A stretch of 64,000 nucleotides of DNA from Pyrenochaeta sp. MPI-SDFR-AT-0127 (Eukaryota; Ascomycota; Dothideomycetes; Pleosporales; Cucurbitariaceae). The stretch lies in NCBI GenBank assembly GCA_020747015.1, contig JAGTJM010000008.1:248001-312000 (forward strand), written 5' to 3'. Shown in pieces: positions 1-12,495 of this stretch. Under the pieces are notes generated by a model, which saw only the letters and a list, made by a program, of their open reading frames with translations, made no database searches and was not told the DNA's origin. The translations under genes were made by a program, and so were the position numbers. The first letter of the stretch is position 1, and every line of letters starts with the position of its first letter.

Positions 1-3000
1 AGTGATACCGTATACGATCGCATGGCGAAGGACGATATCGGAACCATCGAGAATGAGGAAATTCATAAACTCCGTCGTGTGGCCAGAGCGAAGACCGCGA
101 TAGTCGACACGCTTAGGCTTATAATCAAGTTTGAGCGTTACTGCTTTGACTTCAAGGCGCTGTATGAAAGGTTGTTCAGCGGCCGGTGCAGTTCCCGGCG
201 CAGTGTCATCCTTGAACTCGAAAAAGCGGGTGATGAAGTCGAGTGCATCTTGATCAACATGCAATCGTAAAGGAAGCACGGTAACCTAAATGTATATCAA
301 TATGTAGCACGTGTACGGAGGTGATGGTAGCTCACCTTGATTACCAATTCGGATGCAGCCAGGTCGGTCACTGGCTTGACTGTCACAAGTTCAAGATTCA
401 GCATAGGTCGACCGACCTCTCGTGCGCTCGGTGCAATTTGACAAGTGACAAACTTTTTCCATGTTGACGTAGGCACATGATCGAAGACCTCAAGGTCCTG
501 GACACGGACATCGATGGAATTGATGCTTTCACCCGTGTCAGGTGGGAAGACGATGAGATCGACGGCGAGACCCATCAACGAGAACGCAATCTTCTTGTGC
601 TTGCTCCGCTCAAGTTTGAGGCGACGTCGAGACTTGGTTGCGCTTCGGGGGCGAGCTGTCGCACCTGTAGACCGAGTTGCTGTTGAAGTGGCATAGCTAC
701 CTGTTTCGCTGACAAGATCATCGATATCGTGATTGATGCGACGAGCTAGAGCCCCTTTCTCGTCTTTGACTGGCACACCAATCCAAACAGAATTGAATAG
801 AAAGTCCTCCTCTACGAAGTCATCATCCTCATCTTCGTCTCTGGCCTTTTGTCTCCTTTCCTCGGCCCGAGCCTCGACATCATCCACAGCTTGTGAAATG
901 ATACTTCGTGTTCGCGGCCAATCATAGCCATCGTAGAGGTTCCAAATAATGTTCACGTCGCGAACACGAACTTTGAGCGGAGCGTCAGGAGCTTTGAACT
1001 CGTTGGAGAGGTGGTACTGATTCTTCGTGGAGTCCCACTTTCGAGCTTTGCCCCTCTGGTCTGAATCTGAGTCCTTGAAGTAGTTCTCACTGAAGTCAAA
1101 ACTGTCTTCACCTTCCTCGACTTCGTACTTCTCTTGAAAGCTCTCCAGAAGTGCTCGATCGCCGCGTTGCCGAGTAATAGGGGGAGTAGCTAAAGCACCA
1201 AGGTCGTCTTCACCTAGTAGGCTATCCCCCAGCTCCTCTTCGGTAGGCAGAGACTGTGAGTTGTAGAAGCTGCCCACGAATTCGAGGTTCGTCGGCACCT
1301 CATCATCCACGAGGTCGGCATTGCTCATGAAGTCATCATCTTCTGCTTCCGCGGAAGCAGCAATTGCATCGCCAGTGAATGACTCCATCATCTCTTGTAG
1401 CGGCACCACTGTACGGTACTTCTCAGCCGTGGACGGAGGAGTGGGTGGCTGGAGGCCATTCAGGACGGCAATAAGGGTCTGCGTTGAATCTGCGCAAGAT
1501 TCAAGAACGAACAATTCGTTCTTGAACTCTACATCAACCAGCTGTGGCTTGTCTTTCCCGTCTCCTGAAATGCTGACATACACCTTGGCAGCCGATATCG
1601 AGCTCAAAGAAACATAACCAGATTCACTTAGTTCGTGAAGGTGGCGATTCGCAACCGCGGCAGCAGTCAGCGGAGCTGGTTCATGCTCCTCTTCAAGACG
1701 GGCTATGTCATCAATAGCATGCATCGAGGCTTTACGAAGTTCTACTGTTATCGAGTAGTCACTTTTCGCCTGCTTACCCGCAATATGTGCTTCTGTGAGA
1801 ACGAAGAGACCCTTTGATGATATTTTTCGTGGATTCAGGCCAGCTGCGCAGTTCCGTAACAGAAGGTCAATTTGCAATGGCTTGGCGGTGGCAACTGACG
1901 GAGAATCCGCCTGAGAGGGTTGTCTGCTAAGTGTCTTAGGTGACGATGCGCCTGTTATAGTAGCGACGCTAGAGGCAATGCCTAAAGCGATCTCATCAGC
2001 AGTGCCGTCCTCCGCAATACCGAGCGCTGCCATTATTGTCGAGACCCGGTACTCAGCGCAAAGGTTGAATAGCTTGGCTTTGACTACAGGCTCCATCTCA
2101 TCGCCAACCATCCTAATCATGATGGCAGGTAGCTGGTCTTGTGGTCGTAGTTTGACAACTTCGTGGACAAGGATCTCCTCATCCCGGCACACGGTGATCT
2201 TTCCAATCTCTGCGGCGAACAAAGCAGGAACGCCAACGTGTGCCACAGACGCCTCCTGGAGAGATATTGAAATGTCTCCAAGCTTCTCGTTCACAACAAC
2301 ACCGGCATCGAACTTTTGTACGGATGCAAGAGTGAGTAGGCCGGGGCGATCGTCGTCCGGAAGATATTTTGTCACTTTCGCAAGCCGAGCCAACTCCGCT
2401 CCAAGAGCCTCAAAGGTTGACATTTGCTGGAGATCAGAAACTCGAATCCCGACCTCACTGACTTCAACCCGAAGAACAGAGCCCTTCTGTCGTTGGCGAA
2501 GTAATGTGTCTATCAAAATGTCGTCATTATTCTCATATGGATCCTTCGATGGGGTAATCATGGAGATGAGCCTCGCCAGGTCGGTTTCTTCCGGTGCAAA
2601 CAGGAAATTGACAGTAGTTCCCCGAATATCTACTAGCAACGGAGCACCCGCATGGCCTGTATCTACATAAGGCCCGGAAAGTTGAATGTCTGAGACCTTC
2701 AAGCGGACGTTGCTCTCCCGTAGTGCAACACGAACAGAAGTAGTCTGCAATTGTACGGCGCAAGCCTTCCCCTTTAGAATAAAAGAAACTTCTCCAAACT
2801 GAACCTGTATCTTTGGCATGCTGACAGACGGCGCAGATACTTTGGCAGGGGGTGGCAAACTGTCACCAAAATGTACCCCACGAGGTCTCGGCTGGGTTGG
2901 GGACATGATCGGACTCTGAACGGTATTTGCGGAGCTGATAGAATTGCTCAATTCTAGCACCCCACTAAATCCGCCATAGGAGCTTAGCGCTTCGTCGAGC

Positions 3001-6000
3001 TTTTGTACGTCAAACACGACTTGAACGGGGCGAGTGACGATCGTGATGCGTTTATCCTTTGCTTGCTCGTAGTCAATTTCAACGTCGTTGGTCAACTGTT
3101 CTGATGGAGTGCCGATCGAGCGCTTGGATCTAGGCCGAGAGCTTCGGAAGGCGATGACATCTTGATCCAGGGAAGCCAGCACGAAGCGACCGATCTGGAG
3201 CTTCGCACGTGACCCTTGCATGCGACTCTGGCTAGTAATACAAATCGCCGAGAGACTCAGCCTCAATATAGCTTCCGCTGGGTTTAGCTCAAGTGCGCGA
3301 CTCGTAATCTGTCCCTCCAATAGTGATGCAGCCGATATGTTCTCCAACCATGCTATACCAATGTGCATGATGGACAGCTCAAGAATACTGTCGACATCTC
3401 TTGGAGCCTCTTTTGACCCTAGTCCCTGTTCTTGCGCACTTGGTTCACTATTTAGAGCTTGAATGACGCGACTGAATATTCCTAGCATAACGCGTCCTGT
3501 CGACACATCCATGTGTCCTGCTACCGAGCCAACTTCAACACAGATAGATGGCGAGGACACTCTTTTGGGCTGTTCCATCGTTTGCTCGACCTGAGCCTTC
3601 GGTATGGGACGTCTTCGAGTCGACTCCTCCAGCGATGGCTTCCGCCGCTGAGACGACGAGTGTGCATAATTGGAAAAGGAGCCTGGCATCTCAGCAAAGA
3701 TAGAGTCTTCACCCAAATTCGGCGGCTTGAAGTCGATGCCAGAAGCTTCTATAGTAGACTCGTTCGTCTGATTGACATTCTGTCGTTCGTCAAGACCCAA
3801 TGGAAACCAAACAGTGACTACATCGATTGTGAGGAAAACCTTAGCTTGTTTCCGGGTGACTGCAGTGTGATAGACAGGTGTCTGTGCCCGTGTCAATTGT
3901 GGAGAAGAAGCCAGGCTTTGGCGGCTGCCAGGACGTGGGGTTTCACAGCCGTCATCGACCTCCGGAAGTGGAGCCAGTATGCTACCAGAGACCATCGCAT
4001 CGGGTATTGATCCAGACCTGTCGGAAGCAGTATCTCGACTTGATGTAGAAGACGAATCCCAGCCACCAGGAATGTGCTGGCGGTGCGTTGAAGCGGTTTG
4101 CGCGGCACTTACCGCACTCATGTACATGCTTTCAGCATCATCATGAGTGAAGAGCTGCGATTCTGCCAAATCTTCTTCTGGCAACATCGGAGATGTAGGT
4201 TGTTGTTGGCTGCTGCTGATCGGGCTCTCATCTTCCTCTGCTACCATTTGACGTGCCGTGACTAAATTATCTGTGGAAGGCTGAAGCTGTTCCGCGAAGC
4301 TTGATTGAGATGGTGAGCTCGTCATATTTGGGCCCTGGAATGACCGACCTAAGGCCGAGACGGTGGGTAGAGTGTAAATCGACGATTCGCCTATGGGCTG
4401 TGGAGGCTGAAATGACCCACCCAAGGCCGAGACGGTGGGTAGAGTGTAAATCGACGATTCGCCTATGGGCTCTGGAGGCTGAAATGACCCACCCAAGGTA
4501 GAAACGGTGGGTAAAGCATCAGTCGACGCTTCGCTTATGGGATCTGAGGCATGGCTTTGATGAACTGAACTCGCACCGTCTAGGCCCCACGCATCTTCTG
4601 GATATTCTTGCATAATAGGCGCATCGTCAAACCGTGAACTGAGCATGCTGTTCTGAATAGCGTACTCGAGCAGTCCCTCATCATCATACAAGATACTGCT
4701 TCCACCCAGTTCACGCGTAGGAAGTGAATGTTGAGACTGAACCGGCACTTCATCCTCATAGTCCTCGTTCACTTCATCGTCCGAAGCAGCGTCGGCGAAC
4801 CGATCATCATCTACAGTGTGCACCGACAACTCTAGATGAGATTGATCTGGTGAAGGTATCACTATTGGGTCGCTCTTCTCTTCACGGAGGCTCGCTATTG
4901 ATGCTTGTACAGATTCAAGAATTGGCGAAGACACAGGAAGAGGTTCTTTGTCCTCTTCTGAGTCTCCAACTGATTCTTGCCTTGATTGTACTGAGATACG
5001 ACTAGCTGATGGCTCGCTTGGCACTTTTTGACTGATCGAGGTTTCGGATCGGGTAGTTACCGGAGAGGATGACCGCGAGGCCCTTGACATGGTAACAAAA
5101 TTCTCAGCGTCCGATATTAACCTAGCGCAGATGTTTTCCACGCGCATTCTCCGCTTTCCCAAGTTCGAAGTTGAATCTCGAGACCTTGGCGACCCGATGT
5201 CTACGTGTGCATTTTGATTCGTCGAGTCAATCGCTATGCGGTCGATGTGGAAGTTTAAGCTCACGTACGACCCTGCATTTGCCCCAGTACTGATTTGCGG
5301 GTCGCTTGGGGTTTGATCCTCTACCTCAACATCAACATTGTTGATCACGATACTGAGTCGATCCAGTGCAGTATTAAGAATATTCCGCAAGTATGTTGGA
5401 AGCGCTAGAGGGGCTCCCATTCCTGCCAAACTTTCATCGTCGCCATCATCACTCGATGCAATGGACTCTTGCATGTATGCCGACTGGGTTTCCAGCTCAT
5501 GCTCCAACTCCCGCAATTCCTCCACAGGTTCTTCTCGAATAAACGACTTGGCTAGCTCATCAACAGTTGGTACATGTTCGTCATCGGAGGAGGATGTGTC
5601 GCTCAAGGTATCTCGTGGAGTGGCTGAGGATGTGGGCGCGGGAGGCGAAATTGGACGAGCATGTCGTATGTCTCCTTGCTTGGTTTGCGGTGTTGTATGC
5701 TCGTCTACATCCTCTAGTAGCCTAGCCTGAACCTGTATGCCGTCTATTTCTATGGATATCTGCGGTACACCGAAATCGAGGACGAAGGTGACCCGGAGGA
5801 GCGAGGCGTGGGCTTTCGAGAGGTGAATTTCGGGCGGTAGCTTAAGGTGTAGTAACGCGACTAGTTTCTGTAAACTGTATCAGCATACTCTGGTTTTCGT
5901 GTTGGTACCTCATCAGACAAACCTTAATATGAAGCCTAACATCCCGGACCTCAAGTGTCGTCCGCTTTCCCACATCAACGCTCACAAAGTCGGCAGGGTC

Positions 6001-6084
6001 CTTGTCAAGTATATCAATGTGCCGAAGCCCGTAGAGAAGAAGTTTTTTGCCGATAGAGCTTGACAGGCCAGAAAAGAACGCCAT
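1..6084 (-). CDS. ATG2: Autophagy-related lipid transfer protein ATG2 (3' end beyond window)
   Basis: ATG2 bridges ER and phagophore with Atg9/Atg18 and moves phospholipids for autophagosome growth (family knowledge). Three exons are visible: 5923-6084, 336-5867 and 1-285, with introns of 55 bp and 50 bp, both GT..AG and in phase. The start MAFFSGLSSSIGKK and the following about 110 residues match the chorein N-terminal lipid-transfer domain. The middle is long and Ser-rich with a tandem repeat. The third exon encodes the conserved C-terminal stretch LPLRLHVDQDALDFITRFF and KRVDYRGLRSG, typical of the ATG2 C-terminal domain. About 1,993 residues are in the window; fungal ATG2 is usually somewhat longer, so the stop lies to the left. 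It is transcribed divergently from the deaminase gene at 6861. Confidence 0.95.
4351..4550. repeat. 72-bp in-frame tandem repeat inside ATG2
   Basis: The block starting AAGGCCGAGACGGTGGGTAG recurs at 4351 and 4423, and a diverged copy starts at 4495, giving an exact 72-bp period. On the coding strand it encodes 24-residue units around LPTVSALGGSFQPP. Two copies are nearly identical and the third has decayed. It lies in the low-complexity linker of ATG2. Confidence 0.85.
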
Positions 6085-6860
6085 AGTGACTCAACAGCTA
6101 GTGCACAAGGATTCGTGAGTGTAGGTAAGTCGTACACCTACCGCTGCGGCGAAAAGGGCTCCATGGGAAACGGAGTGCTTAGTCTAATAGTTTCAGAGAA
6201 CGTTGTGTAGTATAGAGCGGCTTCTACTGCTCTAAAACCACTATGCAAAGTACTGGGCTACTTGTTGAAGACGATGCAGCTTGGTGAACAGCCGTTGGGA
6301 GGGTGTCTGGAGGTGTCTGAACGTTTGTGATGCAGATTAGTGAGTTCTTGTGGCAGTTAGCAGCTGGTAGAGCTACGTAAGGTTGTCACGGGAGAGAAAT
6401 AGGGTAGAAGAGGGCGGAGCGTTAGGTCGCCATGGAGGCAGACGATGTGTGATGCGATCGCAGCAGGCGGCCGTGCAGCGTCACTCGGCCAGGGTCCGCC
6501 CCGCGAAGCACGAACACGCTAAGCAATCGATAAGCGCGTGATAACGCATCAAGACGTGACGACGAGCGACGCATACAAGTCGAGTCGTTCGTCTCGGAAA
6601 TGGCCTTGGAGATGTCTAGGGACCAAAAGACGTCGAGAAACTTACTCTCACTGTCTTTGCGGCACTCGACTTATCAAAGTACGCCAAGGTGTGCCGCATT
6701 TGGAAAGGCTGAATCCTGTATTACGTCAGCGCCCACTAGTTTCCTTGAGGAAGGAAGTCGCGGAAGGCACCGAAATCGACCTTTTCTGCCTCAGCTATTG
6801 TATTTTTTTTTATTTTTTTCAATCGAATACCACTTTTTCTACTTCACCAGAAGACTCAAC
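6085..6860. promoter_or_regulatory. Divergent intergenic region between ATG2 and the deaminase gene
   Basis: This 776-bp stretch separates two divergent start codons, so it must contain both promoters. A T-rich tract (6801-6840) sits just before the deaminase ATG, a common leader feature in filamentous fungi. The frame upstream of 6861 stays open back to an ATG at 6600, so a longer N-terminus cannot be excluded, but its composition looks non-coding. Confidence 0.6.
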
Positions 6861-8730
6861 ATGGCGGCAACCGAGTCTGTTAACGATGACAACTGGGAGC
6901 AAGCCGAAGGTGTGCCCAGCCTAAGCGACCCGTTCATACAAAAGTACCTCCAAGGCAGAGATGCATTGGTCCAGCAAGAGAAGAGACAACGAAGTGGTCC
7001 GTAAATATCTTGATAACCCCAAAGCTAGTACTTGTGTGGTCTGACAGCCTTCAGACTACCTTTTCCGGCAAAATCTTTCTCCTATGGCACAGGAAGCATC
7101 TGCTATAGTGTCCCAAATACGATTTGAAGAACAGCAGACCCTATGGACAAAGGAATATGAGGACAGCCTACTCACAAGTCATGTTGATGTGTATCCTGGT
7201 ATGATGTTTTCGCTTGCCAAGGATCGCATGGAAAAGAGTCGATTATGGCAGATCGTGAAGAAGATGCCTAAAGGAGCATTGCTGCATTGCCATTTAGAAG
7301 CCATGATTGACCTTGACTGGGCCCTTGAGGAAGCCTTTAGCACTGAGGGTGTCTGTGTCACTGCTGCTGGGCCGATTACTGACGACCATACGAGAAGAAA
7401 GACTGGCTTCTCGTTCACTTACTCAAAGATTGCCAAAGACGACTCCTCTATCTGGAATTCGTCCTACGTAGCCAATACACCAGTACCTGTCAACTCAGCC
7501 GCAGACAGTTTTCCCGACGGCGGAAAGAAGGCATTTATAGAATGGGTCCGGTCCCGCGTCACAATCACCGCCTCAGAACACCTCTCCCATCACGAGGGTC
7601 CCAACGAAGTATGGCGCAAATTTATGTCCTGTTTCCCTATTCTTGGTTCTTTGATGTACTACGAGCCTATCTTTCGCAAGTTCATTCGCAGGATGTGCAA
7701 GCAGCTGCTGGATGATGGCGTATATTACGTGGACATGCGCTCGGCCTTCTACACCCCATATCGAAGTGCCGGTAAGGATGAATGGGATGAAGATTGGTTC
7801 AATATGCTAGAGCATATGGCGGATGAGATTGAAAACTTCAAAAAGAGCGAGGAAGGGAAGGAATTCTGGGGTGCGCGGATGATTTGGACAACGATTCGGC
7901 AGTTTGGAAAGAAACAGATCATCGAGAGTAAGCCATCGAAGTTTCCCCTCTAATCCATGATTATTTGTCTTGTCAAGCACTTAACGGAAATCTGCTGAGT
8001 GTTACCAGGCATGAAACAATGCATCGAGATGAAAATCGAATTCCCCGAGATAATCGCAGGCTACGACGTTGTTGGGCAAGAAGATCTTGGCCGTCCTCTC
8101 GCCGACCTCGCTCCAGAACTCTTTTGGTTTCGCAAGAAGTGTGCAGAAGAAGGTGTTGATATACCGTTCTTCTTCCACGCTGGCGAGACACTCGGCGACG
8201 GTGACTCTGTCGACGAGAACCTCTTTGATGCCATCATCCTTGGCACACGGCGGATAGGTCACGGATTCAGTCTTTACAAGCATCCGTTATTGATTGACAT
8301 GGTGAAGGAGAAGAGAATTTTGGTCGAGAGCTGTCCAGTCTCAAACGAAGTACTGCGCCTTTGTGGAAGCATAATGTCGCATCCTCTCCCCGCCCTCCTT
8401 GCTCGCGGCGTCCCGTGCTCGCTGTGTAATGACGACCCTACCATCCTAGGCCAAGGCGTATCCGGCATGTCACACGACTTTTGGCAGGCGCTTCAAGGTT
8501 GGGAGAATCTCGGTCTAGAAGGGTTGGGTAGTCTTGCAGAGAACAGTGTTCGCTGGGCAAGTCTTGACGACTACAACGCCAAAGATTGGACACAGGATAT
8601 TAAAGACGGAATGTTTGGTAAAGGTGTCCGGGCCCAAAGATTAAAAGAGTGGGTTAGCAAGTGGGAGAAGTTTTGCGCATGGATCGTGGAGGAGTTCGGT
8701 GTGGATGAGAACTTGGATCCTGAGGAGTAG
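6861..8730 (+). CDS. Adenosine deaminase-like protein (ADGF/CECR1 family)
   Basis: Predicted zinc hydrolase that would deaminate adenosine or a related purine nucleoside. Exons are 6861-6996, 7055-7927 and 8009-8730 (576 aa). All metal and catalytic signatures of the adenosine deaminase superfamily are present in order: HCH near residues 123-125 (metal), HAGE near 393-396 (His ligand and catalytic Glu), RIGHG near His421, and NDDP near 478. The N-terminal 100 residues before the HxH motif fit the ADGF/CECR1 subfamily rather than short cytosolic ADA. No signal peptide is visible at the chosen start, which suggests an intracellular enzyme. The first donor (GTCCGT) is weak; it was chosen because it gives the in-frame join QRS-DYLFRQ. 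Substrate specificity cannot be told from sequence. Confidence 0.92.
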
Positions 8731-8837
8731 GGAGGCAATCCCAAGCACAGCAAAATAAATCTCAACATGAACTTATTAGGAAATTCAACTTTCAAACAGC
8801 GTAGCCCAATATAGCACTGAATATATCCACACTTCAT

Positions 8838-9209
8838 TCACCTCTGCACCCAAACCTTATCCGCATGCTTCCTCTCCAAGTGATCAACCATCTTATCCTT
8901 GCGAGGAAACCCGCGTCCACCATTCTTCAAGCTCCGCTCACAGCCATCAACCGGACAGAAGAATTTGGGTCGTTCGTGTCGAGTAGCGTGATGCCTCTTC
9001 AGTTCTGCCAAACGTCCAAATGTCAAACCTGAGCAGGCCGGTTGGTAGCATTTGTATTTTTCGTGGCGCGAAACGCCGTTACTTAGAATAGTGCCGATGA
9101 CTTCGTATGGCGATTCGGAGGCGGAACCGGAGGACGGGCTAGGCAAGTTGAGAGCCAGAGGAGTGTGGCAATGATGTTTTGAGACGCGGTATTGTGTGGG
9201 AAAGGCCAT
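8838..9209 (-). CDS. Small C2H2 zinc-finger protein (copy A)
   Basis: A 123-residue single-exon protein. Two zinc-finger-like units are visible. The first is a CYQPAC pair followed by LAELKRHHATRH. The second is a CPVDGC pair followed by FPRKDKMVDHLERKH. Short proteins with this paired arrangement are common in Dothideomycetes and are annotated only as C2H2 proteins; DNA binding is inferred. The start is the first ATG of the open frame. The frame is open further upstream to an AG at about 9266, so an extra 5' exon is possible. It is convergent with the deaminase gene, leaving 107 bp between stop codons. It is clearly related to the gene at 10611-11203. Confidence 0.65.
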   Translation of the reverse strand: MAFPTQYRVSKHHCHTPLALNLPSPSSGSASESPYEVIGTILSNGVSRHEKYKCYQPACSGLTFGRLAELKRHHATRHERPKFFCPVDGCERSLKNGGRGFPRKDKMVDHLERKHADKVWVQR

Positions 9210-10610
9210 CCGTTCTGGCGCATGGCATGGAAGATTCAGCTCAACAGCCGAATTAAAAGCGCATAACCTGTCAAAAGATCAGTCAGAAAAGTCCCACAGT
9301 GATTTTCATGATGTAAGGGGCCCTCGACGTATCCAAATAGGCATTGGTCCCAAGATCATGCAGTAGGGCTATCACCGGGGGTACAGGCACTTGAATTGCT
9401 GCCATGTCACAAGATTTTACCAACAATACAGAGGACACCAAAGGATGTGAGGTAGGTACCGCAGGAGTTTCATTGCCATCTGTATGCACATATTACGCCC
9501 ACACCGCTTATGGGGTGGCGTCTTTCGCTTGCCTCCCATGAGGCAGGCTCCACTCGGCCAATGAAAACGCCAATCCACTCCGTGGATTGGTAAATGCCCC
9601 CGTTAGCTATATAATGACCATATTTTCGCCGTGAACAGTCATCCACAGTAGAAAGCCCGACTATATTTCCATAATATCTCCCATCTCCAACATTGTAGGT
9701 TTGCTCGTGTTCTACCGACGATGCGCTATGTGTACTTTCATAGGTAGAAGAAATCCTGTATCGAAATAGAAATTCCTGTGATGTAATTCCAGTTCTTGTT
9801 TGGTGCTTTCACGCAAGGAAGTTGGTAGCCAATGGCTCAGCCTCATAATACCTCAATTGCTCAAATAAAGACAATATAAAACTGCTGTTCATGCCGCAGA
9901 TTTAGGGGGCTAAAGCTGCTGTGAAAGCTGCTGGAAAGTAAAGACACGGGCAGTATAACTATGTGGAGGTTAGTGACACATTTTTAAAAGTAGGAAGCGT
10001 GACGACCTCATATTCATCGTACACCTGCATGTCGAATGCTGTTGCAAATTGTTGCGCAGAATTGCGATGCCAGAAGGAAGGAAAAGGTCAGAAAATATGA
10101 CGCAGAAGCAAATGACGAAGACAGGCAGTCTTATACCATGGACTGAGAGAGTGCGGCTGAGACAGTGGGGCAACACAAGTTGCCCTATTATGCAAGCAAA
10201 GCAAGGTTCACACCGGAAACAAAGCATTCTGCAGATTAGATCCGTCAAAGTTGAGAGGAACAGTTGCAACATACCTGGACGATGCTTGCTTTCATTGCTG
10301 GAAGGCATATGTTTATCTACTCTACGCATGAAGGACGACACGTCCTGCGAGATTCAATGCCTTGGATGAGAGAAGTCAAGTCGCAGCCAGACAATGCAAT
10401 TCAGATGTGTAAATTTGATGTATCCAACTTCGTCCTCCCGCAGTAGCTCGACATATTCGAAATAGTTTGGAAGAACAAACTCATACCTGTAGCCTTCCCT
10501 ATACTCCATTGCTCCTCATGATGAATTTTAACGTTCCAGTTTAACGCCATCGCGCCTGAGAATGATTACATCAAACGATACATTTTCACATTGAGAGATT
10601 ACAATTCCTT
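9210..10610. other. Intergenic region with promoter-like elements, no gene recognised
   Basis: No open frame here has coding character. At 9530-9610 there are two short inverted repeats, two CCAAT pentamers and a TATATAA, oriented as if driving plus-strand transcription. The plus frame at 10049-10369 (106 codons) shows no recognisable domain. Confidence 0.5.
9530..9590. repeat. Two adjacent perfect inverted repeats (CCAAT-containing)
   Basis: TGCCTC/GAGGCA (9530-9535 and 9540-9545, 4-nt spacer) is followed by CCAATCCAC/GTGGATTGG (9570-9578 and 9582-9590, 3-nt spacer). The second carries a CCAAT box on each strand. Another CCAAT lies between them and a TATATAA lies at about 9608. Confidence 0.7.
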
Positions 10611-11203
10611 TCAGAATCCCACCTTATCCGCATGCATTCTCGAAAGATGGTCCATCATTTTGTCTTTCCGGGGGAACGCTTCTCCATGGCCAGTCATGCT
10701 CCTATCGCCTAGTGGACGGATCTATTAGCACATGTCGGGGCTTTGTTTCCATCCCAGTAATAGCGCAGCTTGGAATTACATCCCTGTCGCAGCCATCCGG
10801 GGAAGGAGCGGGCAGATTGTCCATCCAGGATCGACTCACATCCATCAATAGGACACCAGAATTGCGATTTTCTCCCAGCAAGACCGCCATGCAGGGAATC
10901 ATGATGGCGCTTGAGTTCGACAAGGCGTCGGAATGGTTTGCCTTTGCAGCGAGGTACTGAGCACTGATACTCATCGCTTTGAACATTTCCGTTGCTGAGA
11001 ATGAAGCCAATGATGACACGTGCAATGTCGTTAGTCGCGGCCCTATTGGCAGCGAGACGACTATGTGGCGGTTTAGAGACACGATTGCTTTGATCGCAAC
11101 GGAAGAGACGTGCTTGTACGTGCCGGGGCGGCGGTGATTCAATGGACGACTGCGAAGTTGTGCTCGATCTATGGAAGAGACAAGTCAGCCTCAGTTCAGC
11201 CAA
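10611..11203 (-). CDS. Small C2H2 zinc-finger protein (copy B)
   Basis: Paralogue of the 8838-9209 gene. Reading through the genomic DNA gives a frame that ends prematurely, but an intron at 10709-10839 (donor GTGAGT, acceptor CCACTAG) restores CPIDGC-DRSMTGHGEAFPRKDKM and then DHLSRMHADKVGF before a TGA at 10611-10613. Exons are 10840-11203 and 10611-10708 (153 aa). Shared blocks with copy A are RVSK near the start, ILSNG, ELKRHH, CP.DGC and FPRKDKM.DHL. The N-terminus differs, so the start at 11203 is the least certain part. Function is unknown beyond presumed zinc/DNA binding. Confidence 0.6.
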
Positions 11204-12495
11204 GTTTTGTTACCAAATTGATCCTGAATAGAAGCAGTCTTAGACGTCACGGCCGGCCAATTTGTGGTTGTCCAGGAAGGACTTGATGGGGCATGAATCC
11301 AAATCCTCATAGAGAGTGTGCTGACTGACCATGTATTGATGATGAAGATCGCATTCAAAACCAATGGCGAGACAGCGTCAGACTCCCAAAGGCGGCTATT
11401 TGAAATCCTTATAGGGAGGGCGCAAACTAACCATGAATTATAGATGAGTACCAAATAGGGAGCGTATTCAAGTCCAACGTGATACGGTGCCTAACTTCCA
11501 ACGGTGGCGATCCTACGAAGCTCGAACCAAAACTTGAGAACGAGGGCCTGCGAACCAGCAGGTGATAGGGAGAGAGGTGGCCGGTATCCAATGGAACTGA
11601 GCAGCATGTTAACGCTTGTATGTGGGAAGGCGTGGAAACGTTGGTTTATCAATCGTTTCACGCAAAGTATACCATAAATCTTCCCGGTACGCGGCATTCG
11701 AACCTATGCACGGGTACGTTAACCCTGGTCGTCCGAGCCGTTACCTTTCACTCTGCGAGAAACTAATGGATATGCGATGGTACACCAGAGAGGCCAGTTG
11801 ATTGCGTCATCCTAGGACCAGGTCCATAGAATACTTACTCTTGACCAAACTCGGCCTCAGTCGGGTTTGTGCATACATGGCCAGATGGCGAAACGTCGCC
11901 CCCATAGATCATCCCACCGGTCACTCCCTTGGCAAGCAGTGTCGCTGAGGCCAGTAACTGTGCCGAGTCTAGCATTGCAGTAGGAGGCCCGTTGTAATTC
12001 GTTTCTCCTGATAGGTCCTTTGAGACAAATTCCAGCCCTGGTGCTTCCAGTCAGACCAGTGTCCAGGCATTCCAAGTGCCGCAGATAAGTTCCAGCAACC
12101 TACAGTCAGCATCAGATGACAGCAACTCTGTTTCGTTGTTCGTTTCTGTAGAAGCTCCGTTCTCAAATGTATATCGAAGTGAGCCAGGTGGCAATACAAC
12201 CATAGCATCGGCAGGCGGGAAAGCGGCGAGCAAAGCACGGCCCGGATCCATCATAAGCCCAGAGAGAGGAACAGAATTGGGGATTTTGGCAGGGACTAGA
12301 ATATAGTATAGATTTAAGAGTAAGAGTGCTTGGTCGGACAAACCCCCAGAAAATTGTCCTTTTGTAGAGGCGCAGCTGACAGCGGGGCAATGTTGCCCTA
12401 CTGTGCCCTACCGCACGAGGCAGCCTTCTGCAACAACGCAAGAGCCGCCACTGATTCTAATGGACTGAGGTCTGGACCGTCTCAGCACTGCACCG
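11204..12495. other. Intergenic, no supportable gene
   Basis: Only short overlapping frames occur. Two similar segments of roughly 50 bp (around 11300-11340 and 11400-11440, both with AATCC.. .ATAG.GAG..) suggest an old local duplication. A GGTTCGAA-like word at 11695-11703 does not fold into a tRNA. Confidence 0.4.

Noticed and set aside
22..270. 82-codon plus-strand frame at the left edge
   Set aside because: The opposite strand here encodes the conserved ATG2 C-terminal domain; this frame is its shadow.
1978..2670. 230-codon plus-strand frame
   Set aside because: Antisense shadow of the ATG2 coding exon.
11690..11760. Possible tRNA (GGTTCGAA box on minus strand)
   Set aside because: The flanking bases do not form a T-stem or acceptor stem, and no A-box lies at the right distance.
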